Assembly (NCBI RefSeq): GCF_020982545.1
Contig: NZ_JAJKLK010000029.1
Span: 186,001-250,000, forward strand
Direction of reading: 5' to 3'
Origin: Streptomyces sp. MNU76
Lineage (GTDB): Bacteria > Actinomycetota > Actinomycetes > Streptomycetales > Streptomycetaceae
DNA length: 64,000 bases
Positions 41,278 to 50,484 of this stretch are shown in pieces; position 1 is the stretch's first letter; each line of letters opens with the position of its first letter. The notes under the pieces are model-generated. The model was not told the DNA's origin, searched no databases, and saw only the letters and a program-made list of their open reading frames with translations. Made by a program: the position numbers and the translations under genes.

Positions 41278-42592
41278 GGGCCGCCCAGACGGGGCCGTCG
41301 GGGTAGGCGTACTCCTTGAGGGAGTCGGGGTGCATCTGGGCGCTCAGGCCCGGCAGGGTGGGTGCGAGATAGTGGCCGTCGGCGACACGTACGGGGTCGA
41401 CGAAGTGCTCGTGCAGGTGGTCGACGTACTCGATGACCCGGTCCTCGGTGGTGCCGGAGACGGCCACGTAGTCGAACATCGACAGGTGCTGCACCATCTC
41501 GCACAGGCCGACCCCGCCGGCGTGCGGGCAGACCGGGACGCCGAACTTCGCGGCGAGCAGCAGGATCGCGAGGTTCTCGTTGACGCCGCCGACGCGGGCG
41601 GAGTCGATCTGCACGATGTCGACTGCGCCCGCCTGGAGCAGTTGCTTGAAGACGACCCGGTTGGCGATGTGCTCGCCGGTGGCGACCTTGATGGGCCCGA
41701 CGGCCCTGCGGACGGCGGCGTGGCCGAGGATGTCGTCGGGGGAGGTGGGCTCCTCGATCCAGTACGGGTCGTAGGGGGCCAGCGCCCGCATCCAGTCGAT
41801 GGCGGGCTGGATGTCCCATCTCTGGTTGGCGTCGACGGCGATGCGGATGGAGTCGCCGACCGTCTCGCGGGCGGTGCGCATCCGCCGTACGTCGTCCTCC
41901 AGGGAGGCTCCCACCTTCAGCTTGATCTGGGTGAAGCCGTCGGCGACCGCCTCCCGGGCGAGGCGGGCCAGCTTCTCGTCGGAGTAGCCGAGCCAGCCGG
42001 GGGTGGTCGTGTAGGCGGGGTAGCCGCGCTCCAGCAAGTGGTCGATACGCTCCTGCCGCCCCGGTTCCGCGCGCTGGAGGACCTCCAGAGCCTGCTCGGG
42101 GGTGAGGGCGTCGCTGAGCCAGCGGAAGTCGACCTGCGAGACCAGTTCCTCGGGGGACATCTCGCCGAGGAAGCGCCACACGGGCTTGCCCGCGCGCTTG
42201 GCCGCGAGGTCCCAGGCGGCGTTGACGACCGCGCCGGTCGCCATGTGGATGGCGCCCTTCTCCGGTCCCAGCCAGCGCAGTTGGGGATCGTGGACCAGCG
42301 AGCGGGAGAACCCGCCGAGGTCACCGCAGACCTCGTCGACGGACAGGCCCACCACATGGGGGGCGAGGGCCGCGATGGCGGCGGCCTGGACGTCGTTGCC
42401 CCGGCCGGTGGTGAAGGCCAGGGCGTGGCCCTCCAGCCCGTCGCCGGCGTCGGTGCGCAGGACGACATAGGCGGCCGAGTAGTCGGGCTCGGGGTTCATC
42501 GCGTCCGAGCCGTCGAGGTGCTCGGACGTGGGGAAGCGTACGTCGAGGACGTCCAGGGCGGTGATACGGGCGGAGGGACTCGGGGAGGACAT
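41270..42592 (-). CDS. fucD: L-fuconate dehydratase (enolase superfamily)
   Basis: A 440-aa enolase-superfamily dehydratase turning L-fuconate into 2-keto-3-deoxy-L-fuconate. The N-terminal capping domain shows FPTSEHLDGSDAMNPEPDYSAAYVV, characteristic of FucD. The barrel has the KxK pair in FTQIKLKVGA, metal ligands in AVDANQRWD, YWIEEPTSPDD and ATGEHIANRVV, and the catalytic His in VPVCPHAGGVGL. AGGAG precedes the ATG. About 110 bases separate it from the transporter permease gene upstream. Confidence 0.94.
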   Translation of the reverse strand: MSSPSPSARITALDVLDVRFPTSEHLDGSDAMNPEPDYSAAYVVLRTDAGDGLEGHALAFTTGRGNDVQAAAIAALAPHVVGLSVDEVCGDLGGFSRSLVHDPQLRWLGPEKGAIHMATGAVVNAAWDLAAKRAGKPVWRFLGEMSPEELVSQVDFRWLSDALTPEQALEVLQRAEPGRQERIDHLLERGYPAYTTTPGWLGYSDEKLARLAREAVADGFTQIKLKVGASLEDDVRRMRTARETVGDSIRIAVDANQRWDIQPAIDWMRALAPYDPYWIEEPTSPDDILGHAAVRRAVGPIKVATGEHIANRVVFKQLLQAGAVDIVQIDSARVGGVNENLAILLLAAKFGVPVCPHAGGVGLCEMVQHLSMFDYVAVSGTTEDRVIEYVDHLHEHFVDPVRVADGHYLAPTLPGLSAQMHPDSLKEYAYPDGPVWAARV

Positions 42593-42701
42593 GGCAACTC
42601 CTGTGCGAGCGGGGACGGGGCGGTCCCTGCGACGAGATGGGTGACGGCGGGGAGTCCGGCGGCCGTACGGGCGGTGTGCATCCCGCGACGGCCGCCCGGA
42701 G

Positions 42702-43745
42702 TCACTCCTGGACCTTGCCGCCCGTGATGCGCGAGATCATCAACGCGACGAGGATGATCAGGCCGTTGAGGGCGCCGATCCACTGGGCGGGGACGCCGGC
42801 CAGGGTGAGCACGTTCTGGATCATGAAGAGCAGCAGGATGCCGCTGAAGGCGCCGAACATGGTGCCCTTGCCGCCGTTGAGGCTGATGCCCCCGATGACG
42901 GCGGCGGCGAAGACGGTGAAGATGTAGCCGTTGCCCTGGGCCGAGGCCACCGAGGCGAGCCGTCCTGACAGCATCAGTCCGGCGAGTGCGGCGAGCAGGC
43001 TGCCGGTGACGATGACGATCCACAGCACCCGGTCGGTACGGATACCGGCTGCCTTCGCGGCGTCGACGTTGCCGCCGATGGCGTACAGCGAACGCCCGAA
43101 GCTGGTCCAGCCGAGGACCACGACGGCGACGGCGAACAGCACCAGACAGAGCCAGATGGAGGCGGGCATCCCGAACCATTGGGCCGTGCCCAGGTAGAGC
43201 ATCGACTCGGGCAGCTGGAAGAACGTCTGTCCGCCCGAGATACCGGTCAGGACGCCCCGCAGCACGATCAGCATGCCGAGGGTGACGATGAAGCCGTTGA
43301 GGCCGAAGCGGATGATCAACAGGGCGTTGATCACGCCCACGAGCACGCCCACGGCGAGGGTGACCGGGATCGACCAGGCTCCCGGCAGGAGCCCGAGGCC
43401 GTGTCCGGCGCCCGTGGGGACCACCAGCCAGGCCGCGACGCCGGGTGCCAGGCCCATCGTGGACTCCAGCGACAGGTCCATCTTCTTGACGATCAGGACC
43501 ATCGTCTGCGCCAGGACCAGCAGGGCGATCTCCGACATGGTCTGCAGGACGTTGACGAGGTTGTCCGCCTGCAGGAAGACCGGATTGACGATCTGGCCCA
43601 CGATCGCGATGACGACGATGGCGGGGACCAGGGCGAGGTCGCGCATCCGGGCCAGCGGGATCCGGCCGCCGAACAGGCCGGTCCGCCCGGGTCGCGGCTC
43701 GCCGGCCTTGGGGGCGGGCGCGTCCGCGAGGACGGTGTCAGGCAT
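42702..43745 (-). CDS. Sugar ABC transporter permease (RbsC-like)
   Basis: A 347-aa membrane protein with eight or more hydrophobic helices and the branched-chain/ribose permease signature LNGFIVTLGMLIVLRG, GRSLYAIGGNVDAAKAAGI and GGISLNGGKGTMFGA. It forms the channel of the importer. Its start overlaps the stop of the ATPase gene. Given its operon, the sugar is probably L-fucose or a fucose-containing oligosaccharide. Confidence 0.92.
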   Translation of the reverse strand: MPDTVLADAPAPKAGEPRPGRTGLFGGRIPLARMRDLALVPAIVVIAIVGQIVNPVFLQADNLVNVLQTMSEIALLVLAQTMVLIVKKMDLSLESTMGLAPGVAAWLVVPTGAGHGLGLLPGAWSIPVTLAVGVLVGVINALLIIRFGLNGFIVTLGMLIVLRGVLTGISGGQTFFQLPESMLYLGTAQWFGMPASIWLCLVLFAVAVVVLGWTSFGRSLYAIGGNVDAAKAAGIRTDRVLWIVIVTGSLLAALAGLMLSGRLASVASAQGNGYIFTVFAAAVIGGISLNGGKGTMFGAFSGILLLFMIQNVLTLAGVPAQWIGALNGLIILVALMISRITGGKVQE

Positions 43746-45303
43746 CGAGGTCCACTCCTTCCATCGCGGCGACGAGGTCGTGGTCGTGCCAGCCGCGGGC
43801 CATCTCCGAGGTGACACGGCCCTGGAACATCACCAGGATCCGGTCGCACATGCGCAGGTCGTCGAGTTCGTCGGAGGCGATGAGCACTCCGGTCCCGGTG
43901 TCCGCGGTCTCCTCGACCTTGCCGAGGAGGAACTCCTTGGAGCGCACGTCGACGCCCGCGGTCGGGTTGATCAGGACCAACAGCTTGGGGTCGTCGGCCA
44001 GGGCGCGGGCCATGACGACCTTCTGCTGGTTGCCGCCGGACAGGGCGGAGACGGGCAGCTCGGGGCCGGGCGTCTTGATTGCGAGCTTCTCGATCATGCC
44101 CTTGGCGAGCGCGTCCCGTCGGCCACGGTCGAGGAAGCCGTTGTCGCCGAGCCGGTGGGGGACGGAGAGCGTGGCGTTGTCCGCGATCGACATGTCGGGG
44201 ACGAAGCCCTGGTGGTGCCGGTCCTGGGGGACGAATCCCGCGCCCGCGGCGAGCGCGGCGGGGACGCTGCCCGGCCGGGTGGGCGTTCCGGCGATCTCGA
44301 CCCGGCCGCCGTCGGCGGCCCGCAGCCCCACGACGGTCTCGGCGACCTCGGTACGGCCGCTGCCGGCCGCCCCCGCGAGCCCGACGATCTCCCCGGCGCC
44401 CACCCGGAAGGTGACGCCGGAGTAGGTGTCGCCGTTCAGGCCGTTGACGCTCAGGGCCGCGGTCGCGTCGCCGTCCAGGGTGCCGGTTCGTTCCTGGCGC
44501 CGGTCCGCCGCCGCCTCGCCGGTCATGGCGGCGACGAGGTCGGTGCGGGGAAATTCCGCGACCGGGGCGGTCACGATGTGCCGGGCGTCCCGGAACACCG
44601 TCACCATGTCGCAGATCTCGTACACCTCCTGGAGGTGGTGACTGATGAACAGGAAGGTGACGCCCTGCCGTTGCAGGTCGCGGATCCGGTCGAAGAGCCG
44701 GTTGATCGCCGCGCCGTCGAGCTGGGCCGTCGGCTCGTCGAGGATGATGAACCTGGCGCCGAACGACAGGGCGCGGGCGATCTCGACGAACTGCCGCTGC
44801 TCCACACCGAGAGCGCCGGCCGACGTCTGCGGATCGACGTTCACCGACCACGCCGACAACAGTTCCTCGGCCCGGCCGCGCACGCGCTGCCAGCTGATCA
44901 GCCGGTGCCGTCCGTGGTGGTGCCGGTTCAGGAAGAGGTTCTCCGCGACGGTCAGCGTGGGGATGATCGTCGACTTCTGGTAGACGCAGGCCACGCGGCG
45001 CCGCCAGGCGTCGCGGTCGCTGAGCCGGGGAGCCGCCTCGCCGCCGAAGGTCACCGTCCCCTCGTCGGGGGCCTGGAGTCCGGTCAGGACGGAGACCAGG
45101 GTCGACTTGCCGGCGCCGTTGCGGCCGACGAGCGCGTGGGTCTCGCCGGGCCTGATGGTGATCCGGGCGCCGTTCAGGGCCACCGTCGGACCGAATCGTT
45201 TGACTATGCCCGTCGCCTCGACGACGGCCGGGCCCGCCGGGGCCCGTCCGTCGTCCGCCGGGACGGACGCGGGGGTGACTGCCGCTCGCTCCCCGTCGCT
45301 CAT
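43738..45303 (-). CDS. Sugar ABC transporter ATP-binding protein (RbsA-like, two cassettes)
   Basis: A duplicated ATPase of about 521 aa. The first cassette has Walker A VGRNGAGKSTLVS, signature LGVEQRQFVEIARALS and Walker B FIILDEPTA. The second has GAAGSGRTEVAE in place of a full Walker A, signature VSALSGGNQQKVVMARAL and LLVLINPTAGVD. This asymmetry is usual in RbsA. ATG 45303 is preferred to GTG 45312 because AAGGTGG precedes it. It energises the fucose-operon importer. Confidence 0.92.
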   Translation of the reverse strand: MSDGERAAVTPASVPADDGRAPAGPAVVEATGIVKRFGPTVALNGARITIRPGETHALVGRNGAGKSTLVSVLTGLQAPDEGTVTFGGEAAPRLSDRDAWRRRVACVYQKSTIIPTLTVAENLFLNRHHHGRHRLISWQRVRGRAEELLSAWSVNVDPQTSAGALGVEQRQFVEIARALSFGARFIILDEPTAQLDGAAINRLFDRIRDLQRQGVTFLFISHHLQEVYEICDMVTVFRDARHIVTAPVAEFPRTDLVAAMTGEAAADRRQERTGTLDGDATAALSVNGLNGDTYSGVTFRVGAGEIVGLAGAAGSGRTEVAETVVGLRAADGGRVEIAGTPTRPGSVPAALAAGAGFVPQDRHHQGFVPDMSIADNATLSVPHRLGDNGFLDRGRRDALAKGMIEKLAIKTPGPELPVSALSGGNQQKVVMARALADDPKLLVLINPTAGVDVRSKEFLLGKVEETADTGTGVLIASDELDDLRMCDRILVMFQGRVTSEMARGWHDHDLVAAMEGVDLDA

Positions 45304-45349
45304 CTCAACCACCTTGTGTCCATGGGATGTCGGGCCGCCTGGCGAAGCG

Positions 45350-46411
45350 TCAGCCGAGGTTGTTGCCCCACAGGGAGGTGCTGTCGCTCTTCACACTGGG
45401 CACACCGCCGTAGGTGCCGCCGTCGGCGGTGACGAGCGGGGCGGAGAGCTGGTCCTCCAGCACTCCGTCGCGGACCTTGATGATGGTGCTGTCGTGGTCG
45501 GTCTCGCCGGGCGCGAACGTCTTCCCGTCGATCGCGGCCTTGAGGTAGTACAGGGCGTACTTGGCGTACTGGTCGGCCGGCTGCGAGACGGTGGCGTCGA
45601 TCTTCCCCTCGGCTATGGACTTGAGCTCTTCGGGGATGCCGTCGTTGGAGACGACGAAGACGTGCTTCTTGTCCTTCGGTCCGACCAACAGGCCCTTCTG
45701 CTTGAGGACCTGGAGGGTGCCGGACAGGGCGAAGCTGGACTGCATGTAGACGCCCTTGATGTCCGGGTGCTGGGTCAGACGCGTCTGGAGCTTCTGCGCG
45801 GCGACCGCGCCGTCCCAGTTGGTGGCCTCACCGAACACGGTGACACCCGGGTAGTTCTTCTTCATGCACTCGTTGAACGCCTCGGTGCGGTCACGGCCGT
45901 TGATGGAGTCCAGGCCGCCCTGCAGCATGACGACCTTGCCCTTGCCGCCGAGCTTGGTACCGAGGTACTGACACGCCTTCTCGCCGTACGCGCGGTTGTC
46001 GGCCCGCACGACCATGTACACCTTGCCGGTGTCGGGACGGGTGTCCACGGTGACGACCGGGATCTTCTTGGCCTCCAGCTGCGTCAGGGTCGGCGCGACG
46101 GCGGCCGTGTCCTGCGGGGCCATCGCCACGCCCTTGACGCCCTGGCTGATGAACGTCTGCGCGTTCGCGGTCAGCTTGGCGACGTCGTTCTGCGAGTTGG
46201 TGGTCTTCAGGGAGAGGCCCAGCTCCTTGGCGGCCTCCGGCGTGTACTTGATGTACGAGTTCCAGAAGTCGGTGTCGGAACGCGGGTAGTCGACGCCGAC
46301 CAGCGGCTTGCCGCTCGTCGTGGACGTGGTCTGCGCGTCCCCGCCACAGGCGGTGAGCAACGCCAGTGCGGACAGGGCGGCAACGGCTGAGCAGACGGCT
46401 CTGAGTCTCAT
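45350..46411 (-). CDS. Sugar-binding lipoprotein of ABC importer (periplasmic-binding-protein family)
   Basis: A 353-aa lipoprotein with signal peptide and lipobox LLTACGG. The mature part is a ribose-binding-like fold: VGVDYPRSDTDFWNSYIKYTPEAAKELG, ISQGVKGVAMAPQDTAAVAPTL, IPVVTVDTRPD and VVSNDGIPEELKSIAEGKIDATVSQ. It heads the leftward fucose operon, with GAGGAA before ATG 46411, and should deliver the sugar to the permease. The operon promoter must lie in 46412-46640. Confidence 0.92.
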   Translation of the reverse strand: MRLRAVCSAVAALSALALLTACGGDAQTTSTTSGKPLVGVDYPRSDTDFWNSYIKYTPEAAKELGLSLKTTNSQNDVAKLTANAQTFISQGVKGVAMAPQDTAAVAPTLTQLEAKKIPVVTVDTRPDTGKVYMVVRADNRAYGEKACQYLGTKLGGKGKVVMLQGGLDSINGRDRTEAFNECMKKNYPGVTVFGEATNWDGAVAAQKLQTRLTQHPDIKGVYMQSSFALSGTLQVLKQKGLLVGPKDKKHVFVVSNDGIPEELKSIAEGKIDATVSQPADQYAKYALYYLKAAIDGKTFAPGETDHDSTIIKVRDGVLEDQLSAPLVTADGGTYGGVPSVKSDSTSLWGNNLG

Positions 46412-46649
46412 CGGGTGTTCCTCGCGCTGAGCGGATGGATGACGTTGCGCGTTTCGCCGTGCGGTGAGAGATGGGATGTTTGTAAGTGACGATGAGGGGG
46501 CGTGTCTAGTGGTCGGAAGACGGTACTTACGAAACGCCACTTCAGTGGGCGTTGATCGCTCATCTCTCGCCATTCCGGGCGGCCGACTCATCCCATCAAT
46601 ACCTACCGGTGGTGGTGCCCATGAGGGCCGTAGGTGTCGCCTGCGCCGC

Positions 46650-46884
46650 ACCGAGCACCTGCACACCAACTGGGACTCGGTCGACAAGCACCCGGCGGCC
46701 CCCGAGTGGTTCAAGGACGCCTCCACGTCGCCACGTACGGCAGCCCGTCCGCGTGGCTGTACCGCAACTTCATCAACGGGCAGGACGGCCTGGCCGGGGA
46801 GCACACGGAGTTCGCGCCCAAGCTGAAGTCGGCCGGTGGGAACTTCGACCCGACGAGTGGGCCAGGCGCTCCGAGAGGCTGTAG
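46650..46884 (+). pseudogene. Alpha-L-fucosidase (GH29) N-terminal remnant
   Basis: Three frames together match the start of GH29 fucosidases. The first reads HTNWDSVDKHPAAPEWFKDA; the second, after an internal loss of the FHWG segment, reads ATYGSPSAWLYRNFINGQDGL and FAPKLKSAGGNFDP; the third ends as DEWARRSERL and a stop. The catalytic domain is missing. It stands just beyond the fucose operon and divergent from it, which fits a former enzyme that released fucose for the importer. Confidence 0.7.
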
Positions 46885-47193
46885 ATCACCAGGCGCCGGG
46901 CTGCGGGGCTGCGGCGAGGCGTGGGGGGCCCCGCACGCCTCCCACTGGCGTCGAAGTCGAAGACGATCCCGGCCCTTACGGGCGCCTCACCCACGGCCAG
47001 GCACGCCTCCCAGCCGTTCTTCGCACGGAGCAACGGCGCGACGGCCTCGCGCTGCCGACGTCGCCGCTCAGCAGATGGGAGGTGAACGGGAGGACGACAT
47101 GGTCACCGCCGGGCAGGGTGCCCACGTTTCCCCCTGCCTCAGATCGAGTTCGAGTTCGAGCCTGCCGCCCTGAGCGGACTCTACGATCGACGA
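46885..47193. other. Short region with no recognised gene
   Basis: About 309 bases after the fucosidase remnant. Open frames here are Arg/Pro-rich with no start signal. I see nothing else in it. Confidence 0.4.
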
Positions 47194-47589
47194 ATGGCGA
47201 TCGAGTACGAGTGGCGCGGCGAATTCGACAACACCGCCCTCAACGCACTGCATGCCGAGGGCTTCGGACACCCGGTCGCTCAGTCCGACTGGCGAGAACG
47301 ACTTGAACGCCACAGCCTCGGCTGGGTCTGCGCCTGGGAAGACGGCTCGCTGATCGGATTCGTCAACGTGGCCTGGGACGGAGGGGTTCACGCCTTCCTG
47401 CTGGACACGGTGGTCGCCCCGCACCGCGAGCGGAGAGGTGTGGGCGGTGCGCTGGTCGCCGCGGCTGCGCGTGAGGCTCGTATCGCGAAGTGCGAGTGGT
47501 TGCACGTCGACTTCGAGGAGCACCTTCGTGTCTTCTACGTCGACGCCTGCGGCTTCAAGGAGACGGCGGCCGGACTGATCGCCCTATGA
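47194..47589 (+). CDS. GNAT-family N-acetyltransferase
   Basis: A 131-aa acetyltransferase. The acetyl-CoA segment is AFLLDTVVAPHRERRGVGGALVAAAAREAR and the end is HLRVFYVDACGFKETAAGLIAL. An FDNTALNALHAEGFG opening is typical of small-molecule GNATs. Substrate unknown. It is alone. Confidence 0.86.
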   Translation: MAIEYEWRGEFDNTALNALHAEGFGHPVAQSDWRERLERHSLGWVCAWEDGSLIGFVNVAWDGGVHAFLLDTVVAPHRERRGVGGALVAAAAREARIAKCEWLHVDFEEHLRVFYVDACGFKETAAGLIAL

Positions 47590-47677
47590 CACGGTGGGCC
47601 CAACTCTGACCCAGTACGCACCGGGTCAGTCCACCGCGCTGTGCGCATACGTCGGCGCCCGACCGTCGCACTTCCTT

Positions 47678-47929
47678 TCAACCGCGGCCCTCCCCGCTGG
47701 TAGCGGCACAGCCCAGCGGGCGCGATGACGAGCGGAGGAGCGGAGATCCGCCGCGGCTCGACTTCTGCCGTCGCACTCGCAACCGGCGCCACCACGGCAG
47801 CGGATCATCCGGCTGCACAGGTGCGTCCGGCAGCGCCGAGAAGACACCTGCCTCCGCGTGCCAGCCGCGGAACACGTTTCGGAACACCTGGTGCGGCTCG
47901 TGCGGTAGAGGCCCCCTCGAAGAAGCCAC
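47678..47929 (-). CDS. Hypothetical protein downstream of LacI-type operators, probably truncated
   Basis: GTG 47929 follows GAGGGG, and the frame reads RGPLPHEPHQVFRNVFRGWHAEAGVFSALPD before turning Arg/Ser-rich and ending at 47678. The first 45 residues look like a real coding start, the rest does not. Its start is 22 bases from tandem operators that face the LacI gene, so it may be what is left of the regulated target. I do not recognise the family. Confidence 0.4.
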   Translation of the reverse strand: MASSRGPLPHEPHQVFRNVFRGWHAEAGVFSALPDAPVQPDDPLPWWRRLRVRRQKSSRGGSPLLRSSSRPLGCAATSGEGRG

Positions 47930-47950
47930 GGTGTTACCCCTCTCTGCTCC

Positions 47951-47975
47951 GTGACCGTTAACGTGACCGTTAACG
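47951..47975. promoter_or_regulatory. Tandem LacI-family operators
   Basis: GTGACCGTTAAC is repeated exactly at 47951 and 47963. Each copy contributes to the palindrome CGTTAACG (47956-47963 and 47968-47975), so two sites lie 12 bp apart. CpG-centred or TTAA-centred palindromes of this kind are bound by LacI-family dimers. The LacI gene starts about 155 bases away; control of itself and of the divergent frame is likely. Confidence 0.65.
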
Positions 47976-48130
47976 GGATTCTGGCGCAGGGGAGCGGAGC
48001 CCGTCAACGCCTGCCGCCGGACGGCTCGCCATCCGCGCGGGGTCCAGTGATGCGCGGCAGTCCGGCGATGGCGCGGCGTGTCGGCAGACCTGATTGACTT
48101 GGACGCAGGGCGGCACAGGAACTGAAGTGA

Positions 48131-49168
48131 GTGGGCGGCGTGGCCGGACAGCGGGAAACGGAAGACCAGCGGGCGCGGGGCGCGAGAACGGGTAAGCGTG
48201 TGACGCTTCGCGACGTCGCTCAGGCGGCGGGCGTGTCCCATCAGACCGTCTCCCGGGCGATCAACGGCAAGGGGGAGATCGACCCGGCGACTCAGCAACG
48301 CGTGCTCGATGTCGCGAGGCAGTTGCGGTACCGGCCCAGCCGGTTCGGCCGAGGGCTGGTCCGCCCCGACGTCGTGTCCGTCGGGCTCGTCGTCCCCGAC
48401 GTGGTCAACCCCTTCTTCCCGGAGTTCGTGGCAGGAGTGATCGCGGCCGCCGACGAACGCGACTGGCAGGTGCTCGTGGCCAGCACCGAGAACGACCGGT
48501 CCCGGGAGCTGTCCCTGGTCCGCTCACTGGGCCAACAGGTCGACGCTCTTGTCGGCTACATCAGCCATTCCGATGCGCAACTCGAGCCGTACATCGGCAC
48601 CGTGCCGCTGGTCGTGGTCGATCGCGGGCTCGACTCGTCGGACCACGCGTTGGTCCACATCGACACCGCGGCCGGAATCCGGGCCGGGATGCGGCACCTC
48701 ATCGACCTCGGGCACCGCCGGATCGGCATGATCGACTGCGAGTGCTTGACCGCGCCCCTGGTCCGGCGCCGCACCTTCCTCGAAGTCGCCGGCGAACATG
48801 CGCTGCCCGTCGACGAGGGCTGGATCGTGATGGGGGAGCAGTCCCCGGCGGGGGGAGCTGCCGCGTTCGAGGCGCTGCACGCCGCGCGGCCGGACCTCAC
48901 CGCCGTGGTCGCCTTCAACGACCTGGTGGCGATAGGCGCGCTCCGGGCCGCCCGCCGGCTCGGCGTCCAGGTGCCGGACGACTGCGCATTGGTCGGCTAC
49001 GACGGGCTGAGCGTCGTCGATCTGGTCGATCCGCCCCTGACCACCCTCCACCTCGACAAGCGAAAGCTGGGCGAACTGGCCATCCACCAGGTCGAGCGCC
49101 TCCTCGCGGGGGAACAGCCACCCCCGATCGTCCTGACGCCGAACTTGAACGCCCGCGGCACGACGTGA
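48131..49168 (+). CDS. LacI-family transcriptional regulator
   Basis: A 345-aa repressor with the LacI helix-turn-helix VTLRDVAQAAGVSHQTVSRAINGKGEIDPATQQRVLDVA and hinge RYRPSRFGRGLV. The effector domain is a periplasmic-binding fold: VGLVVPDVVNPFFPEFVAGV, ALVHIDTAAGIRAGMRHLIDLGHRRIGMI, VVAFNDLVAIGALRAARRLG, VPDDCALVGYDGLSVVDLVDPPLTTL. The GTG at 48131 is the longest start; GTG 48140 is possible. Whether it acts on the fucose operon is not shown by the sequence. Confidence 0.9.
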   Translation: MGGVAGQRETEDQRARGARTGKRVTLRDVAQAAGVSHQTVSRAINGKGEIDPATQQRVLDVARQLRYRPSRFGRGLVRPDVVSVGLVVPDVVNPFFPEFVAGVIAAADERDWQVLVASTENDRSRELSLVRSLGQQVDALVGYISHSDAQLEPYIGTVPLVVVDRGLDSSDHALVHIDTAAGIRAGMRHLIDLGHRRIGMIDCECLTAPLVRRRTFLEVAGEHALPVDEGWIVMGEQSPAGGAAAFEALHAARPDLTAVVAFNDLVAIGALRAARRLGVQVPDDCALVGYDGLSVVDLVDPPLTTLHLDKRKLGELAIHQVERLLAGEQPPPIVLTPNLNARGTT

Positions 49169-49186
49169 GCCACCCTGGACGCCCTA

Positions 49187-49645
49187 CTACCAGTACGTGG
49201 ACGGTCCCGTGACGACCCGGCCGGCGTCCGTGGGCCTGACCCAGAAGCCCAATGACACCTCGATGATCTGCGCGCGGTAGGTGATCTCGACGTAGACGTG
49301 GCTGCCGGTGTCGCCCCAGTGGAAGTCCGCGAGATCCAGCTCGCCGAGCCACGACACATGCAGATCCGGATTCATCTCCGGATTCATCTCCGGATTCGTT
49401 TCCAGATGCTGTTCGTCCTCGTCGTGAGCAGAGCCTCCGCTCGGCCCGTCCCCGTCCCCGTCGGCGCTCGCTTCGACCGACCCGGTCCACAGCGCCTTGA
49501 GCACATGACGGACCGGGTGGTGATCGATGAGCTGTTCGGCCTCAGGGATCCTCCCGGCTCGGAGCAGGCCGAAGTAGCAGCGAACGACCGCTTCGACGTC
49601 GGTCTTGGCAGGGCGCTCCGGCGGCTGGGGGCCGACCCTCGGCAT
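49187..49645 (-). CDS. Hypothetical protein with NTF2-like pattern and a short tandem repeat
   Basis: A 152-aa protein. The N-terminus EAVVRCYFGLLRAGRIPEAEQLI looks like the first helix of NTF2-like proteins, and the end GSHVYVEITYRAQIIEVSLGFWVRPTDAGRVV fits their beta-sheet. An acidic insert with NPEMNPEMNPD (three near-copies of a 12-bp unit) lies in the middle. No function is evident. It is convergent with the LacI gene and overlaps antisense the preceding permease remnant. Confidence 0.6.
   Translation of the reverse strand: MPRVGPQPPERPAKTDVEAVVRCYFGLLRAGRIPEAEQLIDHHPVRHVLKALWTGSVEASADGDGDGPSGGSAHDEDEQHLETNPEMNPEMNPDLHVSWLGELDLADFHWGDTGSHVYVEITYRAQIIEVSLGFWVRPTDAGRVVTGPSTYW
49365..49400. 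repeat. 12-bp tandem repeat within hypothetical gene
   Basis: TCCGGATTCATC occurs twice exactly, then once as TCCGGATTCGTT. The unit is a multiple of three and keeps the frame. Confidence 0.9.
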
Positions 49646-49661
49646 TCCCGCCCGGCGTCAA

Positions 49662-49829
49662 GCTCCGTCGGACGTCGCCGTCACCGTCACACGGAACTGG
49701 ACGGCCGTCATCCACCCGGGAACCGTGGCCGCCGCGCCCCTCATCGGCATCGTCACCGGCGCTCTGGCGGGCCTCTACCTGGCCTGGCGGGCCTCCCGCG
49801 TCGAACCCGTCGAAGCCCTACGGCGGTAG
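49662..49829 (+). pseudogene. C-terminal fragment of an FtsX/MacB-type ABC permease
   Basis: Only the final part of the permease domain remains: SDVAVTVTRNWTAVIHPG, the membrane helix AAAPLIGIVTGALAGLYLAW and the standard end RASRVEPVEALRR. No start or upstream domain is present. Confidence 0.78.
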
Positions 49830-49839
49830 AGCCGGCATC

Positions 49840-50151
49840 GTGAGCGCCCACGGCGGTCAGGACCCGTGCCCCATGCGCGGCTGTGACCGGGCCCAGCACG
49901 CTGGCCGCACATCGTCCGACGGCATAGTCAACGGCGCAGGCGTCTTCACCACCGCCCTGCACCGCATCTGGGCCGACAACGGCTTCACGGGCTCCTACGA
50001 CGCCTTCCACCGCGCGATCGTCGCGCAGATGGGCCCGAACCAGACCCCCGAACTGGGCCTGTTCGGCAGGCACCCGGAAAGTCTGCCGGCCCGCACACCG
50101 TTCAACCCCCGCAACCGTGGGGCGTCCGCGACGAGGTCACCGCGGTGGTGA
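49840..50151 (+). pseudogene. C-terminal fragment of a caspase-like (peptidase C14) protein
   Basis: The central part reads GVFTTALHRIWADNGFTGSY, DAFHRAIVAQMGPNQTPELG, HPESLPARTPF, matching the end of actinobacterial metacaspase-like proteins. The His and Cys catalytic regions are absent. It begins in-frame right after the permease remnant, so two unrelated gene ends are joined. Confidence 0.6.
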
Positions 50152-50484
50152 TGAGCACGAGGCGCCTGAGATGACCTCGGGCTCTCCGGGACGCGGCGCG
50201 ACAGCTGGGGTGGGGACGACGCGGACGGGGGGAAGACGCCCTGGGCGACGATGCCGCCCAGGGCCCCTGCGGAGCGGACCGCACACTCGCCGACACCATC
50301 CGCGACCCGGCGACGCCGAACGTGTCCGCAGTTGCGCGTGTCCGTCGGCCGAGCGGGGCCGTCGGCGCCCGCAGGACGACCTGCCGACAGGGGCCCGATC
50401 GGCAGGGGCCCGATCGGCGATGAGTTCGCCCGTTCCCACAGGTCTACCTTTCGACCGGGACGACCATCTCATCGGGAGCAAGCC
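50152..50484. other. Region without recognised gene
   Basis: About 330 bases before the reductase gene. Only low-complexity open frames are visible; the promoter of the following gene probably lies at its end. Confidence 0.4.

Noticed and set aside
46533..46553. Near-palindrome AACGCCAC..GTGGGCGTT upstream of the sugar-binding protein gene
   Set aside because: Possible operator of the fucose operon, but one arm is imperfect and no regulator consensus could be matched.
49365..49400. CRISPR-like short repeats
   Set aside because: Three adjoining 12-bp units without spacers inside a coding frame; not a CRISPR array. No CRISPR array was seen in the window.
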